Numbered from the stretch's first letter, positions 37,582 to 48,839 are shown. The stretch is 64,000 bases of DNA from Myrica gale (GCA_963930655.1 OZ005601.1:17228001-17292000), one strand, 5' to 3'. Made by a program: numbers and translations. The notes: generated by a model from the letters alone, not told the origin.

Positions 37582-38040
37582 CGCAGGAGCTTCAATTGCA
37601 TCCCGGGGAACGAAGCATCACTTGCATCTCGGGGTATGCACGTCGGAGTAAATTAAAAATGATATCTGGAATTCTTTACAATGATTTTTCAGGATTACGA
37701 TATATTGTTGGAAATTTCTATGTCTCTAGTTTCAAATGCACTTGGCATAGTGTTATTTGCAGATTCCTAGAGAAATTTATGACTTTAGACAGAGAATTTC
37801 AAACTGCATTTAATTTTTTTGTGTTGGAATTGACTAGATTTTATTATTCCTTTTTTTCTAGCTTGACCATGATGTAATGAACTCTATATATGAATGAATA
37901 TCCATAATAAAGAGGTATAAATTTTGATAAAAAAAATATATATAATTCTTGAAAGTGGTTGAGTGGCATCCCAGGACTATCCTCTTCCCTTGGTTCAATC
38001 CTTTTCGAATTTTGCCAAGCCTTGCGGATCCCGGTCTACA
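37582..38040 (+). repeat. 3' LTR of Gypsy A(+)
   Basis: It follows a purine-rich tract (AAGAAGGAAAGAATGA) and matches the LTR at 2944-3495 in opposite orientation, ending GGTCTACA. Copia D gag resumes directly after it. Confidence 0.75.
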
Positions 38041-38875
38041 TCAAATGCTATCTTTATGAGTGTCTCCCTTGAAGAGTTCATGAGAATTTCAAATTGCAAA
38101 GTTTCGAAAGAAGCTTGAGATACTTTGAAGTTGACTGATGAAGTAACAAGGGTTGTTAAAGACTCTAAGTTGTAGATGAATATTTCAACGTTTGAAAACT
38201 AAAAATAAAAGAAGATGAGTGCTTCGATGATTTCTATAGGAAACTCACAAGCCTAGTCAATTCAAGCTTTAGTTTGAGTGAGAAAATCATTGATTCGAAA
38301 GTGGTCTGAAAGAATCTAAGATCATTTCCTGAAGGTTTAGACCCAAAATGAGTGCTATTGAAAAAAATAAAGATTTGGATTCTATAAAGTTTGATGAGCT
38401 GGTCGGTTCTCTTCAAACGTATGAACTAACACTTCCTACAAGTAGAAAAGGAAAATTCATTGCATTGAAGGTAATGGATGAGGATTCAAATTCATAAAAG
38501 CATTACGGTTAAAAAATGGCATAAAATGGAAAACCATAAATCGAACTCTAAACCCTTTGATAAACCAAACTGGAAGAATGATGATCTGATGGATAATCCA
38601 GAGAAAAAAGAGTTGATGAATGTTCTACCTTTTTGAAGTCAAAAGGAAAGAATGCTATGAAGATATCACTCTTAGATTCTGATTCAGAGTCAACCTTCTC
38701 AGACCATGAAGACTCTAATAATGATAAGGTAAACAAAGTTGCATTTATATCTTCAATTAAACTAATGAGTTTTGATTTTGATGATGCAAAAGAAACTATT
38801 AATGAAGTTGCAGATGAACTTGAGTGCTTAAAGGAGACTTATCAAGAGTTATATGAAGAAAGTTGTGAGTCTAGG

Positions 38876-39690
38876 AGACAACCCAAGAGGGGGTGAATTG
38901 CGTTTTAATAAAAATTAATTTTTTTCAATAATAAGACAAGATAACTAATCAATAAAGAACAGTGCACCATGAACACAAATATAATGCAAATAAAGGAGAG
39001 TATGGGTTAGAGAGATAACATCAGTATTTAGTTCGGCCAACCCTTGCCTACGTCCACCACCAAGGTTATTGACTTCCTTCGGATTTTTTCACTATTCTCC
39101 AATAGCAAATATACCTTAGCTTCACAGGTGATACATAACCTTTACAAAGCATTTTAAGAGCTCACACTTCAACTCTCTTCACAAATCCCAACAACCCAAG
39201 GGATTTCTTCTACCCTCACAAGTAGGACCAAGTGTTTTCACAACACTCTAGCGTTTTACAAAAGATTGGTACAATGATGTAATAAAGAAGGGTTCTTTAA
39301 GTCGAATAAGCAAGTGTAAAATACAAAGGTGAGGAAGAAGACAAGATTCTAGTGAGAAAGCTTTAGTCTTGGGAGGTGAGTTCTTCTCTTTTTTCAAAGA
39401 TTTTTCTCTCTCTATGAGGCTAGATCATAAATAAAGTGCAAGTTCTTGTCTTTGATCTCTCCATCTTGTTCTATTTATAGTCCTTTTATCTTGAAAGATC
39501 TTCAAAACACTTTATTGTACCATTGGTGGGGTACCCAAGCAATTTTAGAACAAAATAATGTGCTGGCGCTGTTCCAGGATTTTCTGCAAAATCACAGCAC
39601 GTGTCGATACTGCCAAGTTGGTCTAGAAATGTGCTCTTGGGTGTCACAGGCTTCAATTGCAAGCCTATGTGTATTTAGGTTCTAGTTTTA
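38876..39690 (-). mobile_element. LTR-like dispersed repeat, family X, copy 2
   Basis: Homologous to 16590-17275, with the same opening block and the same minus-strand TATA-type stretch near 39463-39481. It interrupts or ends the gag of Copia D. Its right edge is uncertain. Confidence 0.5.
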
Positions 39691-40129
39691 GGCCCATTGG
39701 GGCTAATAAAATAAAATGCTTTCTATGAAAAATGAGGTGTCCTATAAGTTTAGTTTTTATGAAAATACGGAGATCATAGGCTAAATTTTTTTTAAAAAAA
39801 AAATTAGGTTTAGAAAGGTCACATAGGCAAAAAGAATTAAATATAAGCATTTTTCGAATTTTTAATGCAAAAAGTCCCTACTTAGAAATTTTAAAAGTAA
39901 GTAGAGAGCAAAATATATTTTTAAGATGAAGAGTTTGAAAGAAAATAAAAGGATAAATCTTTCTAGGATTTCTCGGCATTTATTAGTTGTTTTTAGAGAT
40001 GTTTCTACATTTTAAAACTAATAGAAGGAATTAGTTCTAATAAAAGAAATTAATATTATTTTATGCTATAATTACCTAATTTAAGATAATTAAAAAAAAT
40101 TGAGCAAGGTGTTTTAGTTCCATCTATGA
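39691..40129. other. AT-rich unassigned sequence
   Basis: No open frame, element end or repeat was recognised. It contains several A and T runs. It directly precedes the target duplication of the fold-back element. Confidence 0.4.
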
Positions 40130-40138
40130 TTTAATTAA
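40130..40138. repeat. 9-bp target duplication (left) of the fold-back element
   Basis: TTTAATTAA, repeated exactly at 41761-41769. A 9-bp duplication is characteristic of Mutator-like elements. Confidence 0.8.
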
Positions 40139-41760
40139 CGCTTAAATGCATCTCATGCCCCTGTGGTATGGTCGAGTTGCAAATATACCCATGAGGTAAA
40201 CAAAGTCATTTTTATACCCCTGGGGTATACTTAAAGGTCATAATATGACCCTCCGTAAATGTGCCGTTTGAAACCCTAACGGCGGGTGCTGACGTGGCCA
40301 AAATGGACACGTCAACACCATTCAAATGATGACACGTGTTTCCTATACCCACAATTGCCACGTCACAAGCTCGGTCACATGCCACGTCATGCAACCTTGA
40401 CACGTCACCGACACATCATTTTTAATTTTTAATTTTTTTTAATTTTTTTAAAAAAAACAGAGGCTAAGCTGGAACGACACCGTTCAGCTTAGCCCCATTT
40501 TTCTTTTAAAATATATATTATTTTAAAAAATAAATTAAAGGCAAAAACATAAAAAGCACCGTGAATTGAGGCTAAGCTGGACGACACTGTTCAGCTTAGC
40601 CCAATTTCTTCTTTAAAATATTATAAAATAAAAATATATATTAAAAAAATAAAGGAATAAAAAGTTTAATTTTATATATAGGAGAACGTGAAATGGATTA
40701 AGCTGGACGACGTCGTCCATCTTAGTCACATTTCACGTTTAAAATATTTGTATATACAAATTTATATGTTAAAAAAAAGACGTAAGCTTTTGAAATGAGG
40801 CTAAGCTGGATGCCGCCGTTCAGCTTAGCCCCATTTCTATTTTGTCCACACACGAAGCAGTAGTTGCATCTGAGCCTTTGTCGTAGCCCTAGCGTTTGAT
40901 TTTCTCCTCCGATTCTAAGCCACCAAGCGAGAGACAAGTAGTTCAAGTCGTCCAAAGAAGTTGCTTAGACCAACAATCACCAGTTCATTGAAGTACTCAC
41001 GGTTGCCCGAATATTGCAGCGGCAGCTAACGGCATCGACATCTCGGAAACCTCCAGATTTTTTTGAGGAAGACCATGAAACAGATGACATTTCTCAGGGA
41101 AAGCTAAGGAGCTTCAAATCCTTGGAGTTGCAATTTTGATTCGGGACAAATCCTTTAGGGCAGAGAGGGGGAGACAACACGATTTGGTTTTACGTTGGAG
41201 AAGGGGGAGAAAGGTTTCGTGTGAGGGGAAAGAGGCAATGGGGCTAAGCTGGACGACGTCGTCCAGCCAGCCCCATTTCATGTTTATGCAAAGTAACGTG
41301 TTATTACTTTGTTTTTTTTAATATATAATACTTTTTATTCCTTTATTTTTTTAATATATATTTTTATTTTATAATATTTTAAATAAAAATGGGGCTAAGC
41401 TGAACGGTGTCGTTCCAGCTTAGCCCCAGTTTTTTTTAAAAAAAAAAGTAAAAAAAAAATTAAAAAAAAAAAATTAAAAATGACGTGTCGCTGACGTGTC
41501 AAGGATGCATGACGTGGCATGTGACCGAGCTTGTGACGTGGCAATTGTGGGTATAGGAAACACATGTCATCATTTGAATGGTGCTGACGTGTCCATTTTG
41601 GTCACGTCAGCACCCGCCGTTAGGGTTTCAAACGGCACATCTACGGAGGGTCATATTATGACCTTTAAGTATACCTCAAGGGTATAAAAATGACTTTGTT
41701 TACCTCAGGGGTATATTTGCAACTCGACCATACCACAGGGGCATGAGATGCATTTAAGCC
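40139..41760. mobile_element. Non-autonomous Mutator-like fold-back element with internal palindromes
   Basis: 1,622 bp with very long inverted arms. The outer 380 bp or so of each end are almost exact reverse complements (left from CGCTTAAATGCATC, right to GATGCATTTAAGCC). Inside the arms and the centre lie about six copies of a roughly 32-bp near-palindrome with the core GCTAAGCTGGACGACGTCGT (about 40452, 40570, 40697, 40800, 41241 and 41393). A stretch of about 390 bp at 40845-41235 has no internal repeats and could be captured host sequence. Its largest open frame (40722-40955, minus) runs across a palindrome and is unlikely to be a gene. It carries no transposase, so it would depend on another element. 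The perfect 9-bp duplication suggests a moderate or young age. Confidence 0.85.
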
Positions 41761-41769
41761 TTTAATTAA
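41761..41769. repeat. 9-bp target duplication (right) of the fold-back element
   Basis: TTTAATTAA, identical to 40130-40138. Confidence 0.8.
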
Positions 41770-41779
41770 ATTAATGATC

Positions 41780-42787
41780 ATTGTGGCAGGTTTTTCTTCA
41801 CAGTGGCATAAGCCTCCCTTGTCTTTAAGGTCTATTACTGGAGTAAGTATGACAAGTCGGATGGGTGTGAATTTGTTGGTGGGAAGGTAGCGTTGCACAA
41901 TGGCCCTTATGAACCCGACTGCCTATCATTCATAAAGATAGAAGATGTTGTGAATGAGTACGAGTATAGGTCCGGTGACCTATATTATTCTACTTGAAGC
42001 CAGAGAAGAACCTCCCTGACAGCCTGCAAATTATCTCTAGTGACCCTGATGTGCTTCAGATGGTGGTTGCACAGAAGGAAAAGGATATAGTAGTTCTTTT
42101 CATAGTTGGGTTTAAGGTTGCACCCTAAGCTAACCTGGTCGACGAGGTTGATGAAGAAACAGAGAGGCGCCTTCTTGGAATTGGTACAAAGTGGTGGGAC
42201 AATGCATTGAGCAATGATGATGACCATTGTGAAGTTGATGTCAATGCCAATGACGAGGCTGAAGAAGGCGAAGAAGTTGCTGACATTGGTGGGACTTCAG
42301 TTATTGAGGGTGGGCCTCCATTTGATGTTGGTGGTTCTTCTTTTTACATTGGTAGTCTATCATTTAAGGTTAATGGTCTTTCATTTGAGGTTGGTGGGCC
42401 TTCTGATGGGCCATTTGTTGACATAGACAGTGAACATGTTAATGTCGAACATGTTACAACGAATTTTGGCGATGACGCTCCCCAACATGCCCCGAGGGTA
42501 ATGATAAAGATAAGTAGATAACCTTCACTATATTATTGTGTGTTTGTTGTACTAATAGACAATAACCTCATTTTACTTTAATTTAACACTGCATGTGATA
42601 TCTCAAACATAGTGGGGTCTGATGTACTTGTCTCCCCTCTTGATAGTAAAGATGTGGTTGGTGGGCCTTTACAATCTACACCTAAATTTCATAAGTGTGA
42701 CCTAGGCTCCATAGGCCATGTCAAAGGGATGAAGTTTCCTACTGCTACCCTGTTTACAGCAGCCGTGAAGGAGGTTGTTGTGGAAAT
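41780..42787 (+). pseudogene. Mutator-like (MuDR) transposase, N-terminal part, decayed
   Basis: This is the front of a plant MuDR-type transposase gene. An N-terminal PB1-like domain reads VYYWSKYDKSDGCEFVGGK from about 41830, then EYEYRSGDLYY, with a frame change near 41990 and then LPDSLQIISSDPDVLQMV. An in-frame stop lies near 42126. An acidic linker follows (42207-42521), with short repeats on a GG-S/P-F-V-GG pattern. An intron of about 90 nt (about 42520-42611) precedes a second exon whose VKGMKFPTATLFTAAVKE matches the start of the MuDR DNA-binding region. The gene is broken off at about 42787 by other repeats. The back of the same kind of protein resumes at 53589, and the middle (including most of the catalytic core) is missing. 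Confidence 0.75.
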
Positions 42788-43686
42788 TAGCAAGTGCACG
42801 AAATCGTAACAAGTAATATAGTAATAAGAAAGGATGTCGAACGCACAAGGACTAGTCACCTATTAATTATTGAAATTGTTCTAATTCAAAATTATTTGAA
42901 AATCAAGAGAAGTGGTGGATTTTGAACTTTAAGAAACAAAAAATAAATAAACTTAAAGAAGATTTCACCCAAGAAGAAAACACTAAGGCATCCGACTCAC
43001 CTAACCAATCAAATCCAAAATCCTAACCATGCAATCAGTCAATTATCAACCTCTTTGACGGCGAAATATTCTAATTTATCTAAGACCCTCTCTCGAGTAG
43101 AATTAGAATTACCCAACATACAACCTGCGATATGTCCATGCGAATTTAGAAGCAACTGAGCACATTAAGATTAATAATATTTCACAAAAAAACCACACAA
43201 ATCACGTTGGCACATTCCTGTCTTTCGTTCAATTCATGGCATACATCATTTGAAGCCAAAGTACATGCATCATCTCTCGAGTTAACACGCACAACAAATC
43301 ATTCAACTATTGGCCAGATAATTGACAGCATTAAACTCAATGATGTATACTTCAAAAAGAGTGATAAAATTTCGATCACATAGTAATAAGATTTGGAATT
43401 GTCATGGAAAGACTACATCATAGCCTTAGCAATAGAAATTAGTTCATAGAGAATTCATAATACATCATAACAACTCTGAAATTCATAATGAAAATTATAC
43501 AAAGAGAAGAGAAGATTAAAGGATTAAGAAGGAACTATATGTAGATCGAGAATCTCAATTGTTGACAAACTCCAATTCAGCCTACACCTTCTTCACCTTG
43601 TTCCCAAGCTTTGGATTCCTCTCCAGCGGTGAAAAACTCCTCTCTTTCTCCTTTCCTTCGTGCCCTAGTCGTTCTCCCTCTCTTTC
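42788..43686. mobile_element. Dispersed repeat of unknown class
   Basis: It begins with the motif GCAAGTGCACGAAATCGTAA, an opening I recall from dispersed retroelement-like repeats in many plant genomes. It interrupts the Mutator-like transposase gene and ends where the Copia B LTR tail starts. No coding domain was seen; the short frame at 43559-43750 crosses the junction and is not a gene. Confidence 0.4.
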
Positions 43687-43689
43687 TTT

Positions 43690-43847
43690 AAGAACTAGAG
43701 AATTCATTTTGAACGTGAGATTTTCTCTCGATAGAAGAATCTCTCTCTAACTCTCTCTTAAACTTGTGTGTGTGCATCTGAAGGAGGCAGCACGCTTGGG
43801 CTATTTTAATTCAATGATCCTTTCCGCTGCAATCTCGCGTTTCAACA
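43690..43847 (+). repeat. Tail of the 5' LTR of Copia B
   Basis: About 158 bp matching the last part of the 3' LTR (to 53261), with roughly a dozen differences, ending TTTCAACA. The front of this LTR is missing. Confidence 0.8.
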
Positions 43848-43849
43848 AC

Positions 43850-43860
43850 TGGTATCAGAG
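43850..43860 (+). promoter_or_regulatory. Primer-binding site of Copia B
   Basis: TGGTATCAGAG, two bases after the LTR end; complementary to the 3' end of initiator tRNA-Met. Confidence 0.85.
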
Positions 43861-44281
43861 CATCAGATCTAGGAAATCTCATAGTTCCAAGTTAATGCTT
43901 CTCTCTCTAAATTCCTCACGTCTTCTTCGTGATCCTTGATTGTTTGGTGCGAATCTGATGGTTGGAACGTGTTTACGTACCATGTGTTGATTCGCGTGTA
44001 AGAAATGGTGTGAATCGGAAAAAAAAGCACAGAACGTGTTCTACGAAACCCAATACCGTGGATTTCTCTTAGAGATTTTGTTGAGAAATGTTAAATCTAG
44101 CTTGCATTTCTTGTTTGGTTTTGATTTGTTTTGTGGCTTGCTTGTTTATATGAGAAACATGGAGAAGAAAAAATTATTTTTTCTTTTGTGGCTTAACTGG
44201 CCAGTGACCACGCCTGGTGGTCACAGACGAAGCCTGTAGCAATGTCGCGTGACCTGACGGCCAGTGGCGGCCGCTATCGTG

Positions 44282-44303
44282 GTGTACCCCATTCGGGGTA
44301 CAC
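44282..44303. other. Perfect hairpin in the GC-rich Copia B leader
   Basis: GTGTACCCC-ATTC-GGGGTACAC: a 9-bp perfect stem with a 4-base loop. It lies in a strikingly GC-rich stretch (about 44200-44465), unlike the AT-rich surroundings. Confidence 0.7.
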
Positions 44304-44463
44304 GGGTTGGACGGGTTGAGGCCATTTGGCCTCCCCGCCGCCTCCAAGACCATCTCAGGCCGTGAGGTGGCCGGCTAAGTGGTGGTCGGCGTCTCACCGG
44401 CCTAAGGATGGCAGGGCGGGACCAGCGGTGGCAGGCCGCATCGCTGGGCGCCCCCCAGCTAGC

Positions 44464-44468
44464 CTTAG
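44464..44468. repeat. Target duplication (left) of solo LTR F
   Basis: CTTAG, repeated exactly at 47873-47877. Confidence 0.9.
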
Positions 44469-47400
44469 TGTCACGCCCCAAACGCTATCCCGTCGGGCCA
44501 GTGAGAGCCGAGAGCAATCCCAAAGAAAAGCTCCAGCGAACTTGATCATACTTAACAGCGGAATAAAAACCGAAAGAGAGACGGGCCAACAAACTCACAA
44601 TAACTTAACTTCATAAAAGACTTCGAGTAGGCGCAGTATCTCACTCAGATTACAAAATACATGAACAACACATTTATAGGTGACAGATCATATCGATCAA
44701 AGTCACAACAACAAAACACATAAAAGTCTTCTCTCTCAGGACAGGTAATCTTCCTGACTTCCTTCACCTGAAACATCTGGAATGATACATTTTGAAAACT
44801 ATGAGTCGAAAGACTTAGTAAGGGAAAACTTAACTTAAAAACATGAGTTTATGATTGAGCATGAATATCATGAATAAACGTAAATCTTGATGCACATGCA
44901 TGTTTCATGGTTGCATATGCACATGTACTTACTCCTAAAAATGTATGCTTGCTCCTTGATCTTGAAAAACATGCTCTTGAACTTAAAATGACACATGGTC
45001 CTTGCTCCTTCAGTGGCTAGACATGACCCTTGGAGGTCCACACCTTCTCGCATTCCTCTTTCAGTGTGGTTGCACTTACCTCTAGGGTTCACTCATCCTT
45101 CTCGCATTCGTCCTTCGGTATGGGTGCCCTTCTTGATGGTATGGTACCGACCAGAGCCCTTAACTTAACTTGACTTATCATAAAACTTTCATACATCATT
45201 GCATAAAACTTCTTTTAGAAATCATGCAATGTTCGTGTCATGTCATGCTTGCTTATGATGTCATGCTTGCTCATGTAAAACCATGCTGTGTATCATTCCA
45301 GTTTTGTAAAAATGTAAATTTATACTTACTCCACTTACATCCACTTACCTTGCTTCTCTTGATATTGGGATGGTGCTTCGCCTACAAGTGAGTCAATTAC
45401 TTCACTTAGATGTTAGGAATTAATCACATAGACATACAAAAATACATGTAATTATTTCAGTTTTCCAAAAGTATATATCCTTGAAATATGATTTCATTTA
45501 CAAAATAGTACTTTAACTATTTTTCGTAAAACAAATGAACAAAGACAATTAAACATAGCATCAAACATCTCCAATCCAGTTGCTAAATGGACCACTATGC
45601 AATACTCAATCAACTAGGTACACTTGTTCTTCCCATCGACATCATTGATTTCAAACCGATTCATGAAATTCAGCAACAACTCATGCTAAGAATCTCAAAC
45701 CAAATCAACAACCTATATAAGTTGTCTAGCTTAATATCCCTTACTCCATACTTTACCTCATACTATGCGTGGACTAATGATAATCGAATTCCCGCCATCC
45801 TAACCTCAATAACTTCATAACTAAGTTTATTCAACTAGCCTTAATGCTAGAGTTCACAAGACTTCAATTGGAACTCCAAATTCAACATATATGGAATTTT
45901 AACAGGGCCCGCTCGAGCGCCTGTCGAGCACCAGTCGAGCGCCAACTCTCTGTCCAACTTTCGTCTATCCTCGCTCGAGCGGCGGTCGAGCGCCAACTCT
46001 ATGTATGAAAATTTCCAAGGCCGCTCGAGCACCTGTCGAGCGCTGGTCAAGCGGGAGGACATTGTCCAACATATTTCCTTAAGGCTGCTCAAGCGTCTGT
46101 CGCACGCTGATCGAGCGCGATGATGCCTAAAAACAGGGTACTAAAATTTTCCCTATTCCAACAACCTAATCATGATCTCTAGCTTGATTACGACCATTAA
46201 CCAACCCAAAAAATTATGCATGTTTTCAATTTCACTATGATTTACACCATAAGCCTTTCTTTACACCATTAATAAACCTCAAATCTTGGCCTTATTAGTG
46301 ATCTCTAATTGCATGCAAGATTAAACAAAACCTTAACATCAAACATAGGGTTTTCTACTCCAAACTATTCGGCCATTACCTACATTTTCATTTCTAAGCC
46401 ATTCGGCCATCAACAAATCACATGCATGCAATCTTCTTAACATCCAACATAAAATCTCCTCCTCTAGCAATAAAGTTCACAACTTAAGCATGCAAATCGA
46501 GATGAATATGACCAGATCCACACAATACACAAGCATGCATGATAATTCCTCAAGCAAGAATGTATTCAACCTCCAATTAATCCCTTCCTCCATCATCAAC
46601 AACATCGCAACATAAACTCCAACAATCTCAACCTAATCAGATCTAACATTCATGCATCTACAAAAGAAAAGGACACAAGGCACTCGGCCAAAACAACAAG
46701 TCCATATCTTGGGAAAATCAACCCTATCTTACCTTATTTTGCTGAACACAAGAGCTGGTTAGGGAAGGAAAATACCTAGCATGAAAAAACTCAAGTCAGA
46801 ATCTATGAAGGAAAAGAGCAAGGAGATAGACATGCAAGGAAACCAAATCTCATACCTCTTCCTTCTACTATGACACTCGGCCAACACCAGAACTTCCTAC
46901 CTCTCTAAACTCTCGGTTCCTCTCTCTTGTGTGACTACAAAGGGGCTGAGATGAGAGCAAGGGTGCTGTGATGAGGCTTGAGGTGAGAGGAAAGAGATGA
47001 GGGCAGCTGCTGGAAGTGGTGTGAGGAAAGGGAAGCTTTGGAGAAATGGAGAAGTGAAGGTGTGGGGTTCTCGGCCAAAATGAAAAATGAGCTGAGTGAG
47101 AGAGAGAGGCTATGCGAAATTGATGGAATGAAGTGAAGTGCTAGAGTGAAATGAACATGTGGTGAGGGAGAGATTCACGTGCAAGGCAAAGGAAACAACA
47201 TTGTTTACTCCATCCATGACTATTGGTTGCATCGGCGGCAGCCTTTAATACAATGTCTCACCTTTATTTCATTTTGTCTTCTTCTTATCTTTGCTCTCAA
47301 GGCCTTCACGTTAACTACTCTCTTGCCTTTGATTTCTACTTTTCATTTTATCTATCTCTTATCACATAGGCACATTGACTTATCTCTATTATAGACATAA

Positions 47401-47872
47401 TAGCTTATCTCCATAACAAGCATATTAACTTATCTCTAGTTCTTTATCAAGCTATCCTATAAGCCTACCAACTTATCACTTAATTCTCCTAATAATGCTT
47501 ATGACTACTTAAGGGAGATTAATACCAGTAAGTTATCTAGACTAATGCATGCATGCAACATTCGGCATTTAGGTGCCACAAACCCTATTTTCATGACTTG
47601 AAGCCTATACTAGTATTAGCCCCATAGATCAAAATTAACTACCTCAGCAAATAATATTTATCTCATTGACAAATTCTACATTAGGAAATTTAGAGGAAAT
47701 TCGGCTCTTAGGAAAATAATAGAGTTACACCAATAAAATTTCACATTGATAATACAACGAAATACCATAAGTATTAAAGTCAAGTCATACATTGGCCAAA
47801 AATATGGCCCCTTGAATTTCAGTCAAAAACAAATACATAGAAAAATAGCAAAATGAAATATGAGCTCTCACA
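44469..47872 (-). mobile_element. Gypsy solo LTR F, Tekay-like, minus strand
   Basis: 3,404 bp starting TGTCACGCCCC and ending GAGCTCTCACA, flanked by a perfect CTTAG duplication and with no internal sequence: a solo LTR produced by recombination between two LTRs. It shares blocks with the Tekay LTR (the stretch around CGAAAGACTTAGTAAGG at about 44807 and the tandem block at about 45005-45130) but lacks the hairpin cassette. It carries a palindromic array at 45905-46118. Confidence 0.9.
45905..46118. repeat. CTCGAGCG palindrome array inside solo LTR F
   Basis: About four loosely repeated units of 55-65 bp, each with GCTCGAGCG, CTGTCGAGC or related GTCGAGCG motifs in close pairs. It is analogous in style, but not in sequence, to the GTGTCGACAC array of the Tekay LTR. 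The minus-strand open frame at 45847-46092 comes from this repeat. Confidence 0.8.
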
Positions 47873-47877
47873 CTTAG
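47873..47877. repeat. Target duplication (right) of solo LTR F
   Basis: CTTAG, identical to 44464-44468. Confidence 0.9.
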
Positions 47878-48839
47878 GGCCAAACGGCGCCCAGGGTATG
47901 AGATGCCCTGGGTCGCTCATTTAGGCCTCGAGTAGGGCAATAGTTGCCCTACCCAGCCCAAGGCCCAGCGGCCCCAACCCAAACATTGGGTTGGGTCCAA
48001 CAAAAAAAAGGAAAGGGGAGAAGGGAGCGCACAAGTTGGGCCACGGATTGGAGTTGGGCCTGTAACCCAGCCGAGGTCCAGGTAATGAGCCGGACCGCTA
48101 TCCACCACTGACCGAGTTGGACCCAGACCGGTGGGTCAACGGGTCAAACCGATTTGACCATTGATCAACTCGGTTTGATTAGGTTTGACAGGGCCAAAAA
48201 AAACCTAAATTTTTTTTACAGATTTAATATAAGTGTGAAATGGGATTGTTTTACAAGAAAATTAAATCTCATGGCCTTCCATTGTTGGTATTTGGGAATT
48301 TTATTTGATTAATTATTGGTTAAAACTAAAATAGTCACGGCCAATTGTTGATTTTATACTTTGTCATGTATACTTCTTGTGAAGATAAATGAGCGTGTAA
48401 AAGTGGTGGGGGTGTTGACAAAAATAGCAATGTCGACCCATTACAAAATCACGTGTCATTTAGACAATGGTTACGTCGTTTAAAATAGCGAAGATAGTGT
48501 TTATGCTGGTGGCCAAAAGAAATATCAAGAATCATGAACTTTGTGTATCTATGATATACAATATGTGATGTGATCATGATAAGTAGATGCTACATGATTT
48601 TATAAGTTGTACCATGATTACTAAAATAGGATTATGTGCACATAAGTTTAAAATTCTTGATACCCACTGCAAACACTAAACATAAATGTTATATTCTGCT
48701 TTTTAATTTGGTTGCTGTGATTCAGTGGGAGGTATCATTAGCTATTAAAATCCCTATGCTAATGGATTGTTACTATACTTGTGAATTTTCTTTCTTATAT
48801 TTTTGCATATTCATGATTCCTAACCCATTATCTAGAATC
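47878..48839 (+). other. Leader of Copia B between solo LTR F and gag
   Basis: The first 300 bp are GC-rich and repeat short GGGCC/GGTCCA motifs. The rest is AT-rich. No convincing coding sequence lies before the gag-like segment (PNFLDWKRNLIIVLTV) near 48865. Confidence 0.5.

Larger units (their letters stand above)
27220..38040 (+). mobile_element. Ty3/Gypsy element A(+), broken, with two nested insertions
   Basis: Same family as Gypsy A(-). Parts: 5' LTR remnant (27220-about 27440), gag (about 27445-27846 and 29013-29400), linker and aspartic protease (about 29400-30010), a piece of reverse transcriptase (about 30260-30720), integrase (about 30740-31480), the 3' coding end (to 31700), the tail and purine tract (37510-37581) and the 3' LTR (37582-38040). 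It is broken in many places with large parts of pol gone, and is old. Two elements are nested inside: a Copia-family solo LTR and Gypsy C. It lies in the gag of Copia D; the flanking bases do not form a clean target duplication. Confidence 0.85.
25855..38880 (+). mobile_element. Ty1/Copia element D, broken, with a nested Gypsy element in gag
   Basis: LTR of about 1.08 kb (about 25855-26931), a primer-binding site with TTATCAGAGCC (26933-26946), and gag in two pieces, 26970-27219 and 38041-38880. The gag pieces show the usual Copia opening (FDGSNYPYWKVRM) and, after the interruption, the UBN2-type region (EEFMRISNCKVSKEAWDTL) and an acidic stretch before the zinc-knuckle region. No pol or 3' LTR is seen, as repeat X follows. 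The element is old and broken in several places. Gypsy A(+) lies between the two gag pieces. Confidence 0.75.

Noticed and set aside
40212-40403. 63-codon frame seen at 40212-40403 (minus) and again at 41496-41687 (plus)
   Set aside because: The two are the inverted arms of the fold-back element, so the similarity reflects the arms and not a protein family.
44221-44616. GC-rich open frames on both strands (86 and 96 codons)
   Set aside because: They cross the boundary of solo LTR F at 44469 and come from the GC-rich leader; no domain.
47917-48108. 63-codon proline/glycine-rich minus-strand frame
   Set aside because: Low-complexity GC-rich leader sequence of Copia B.
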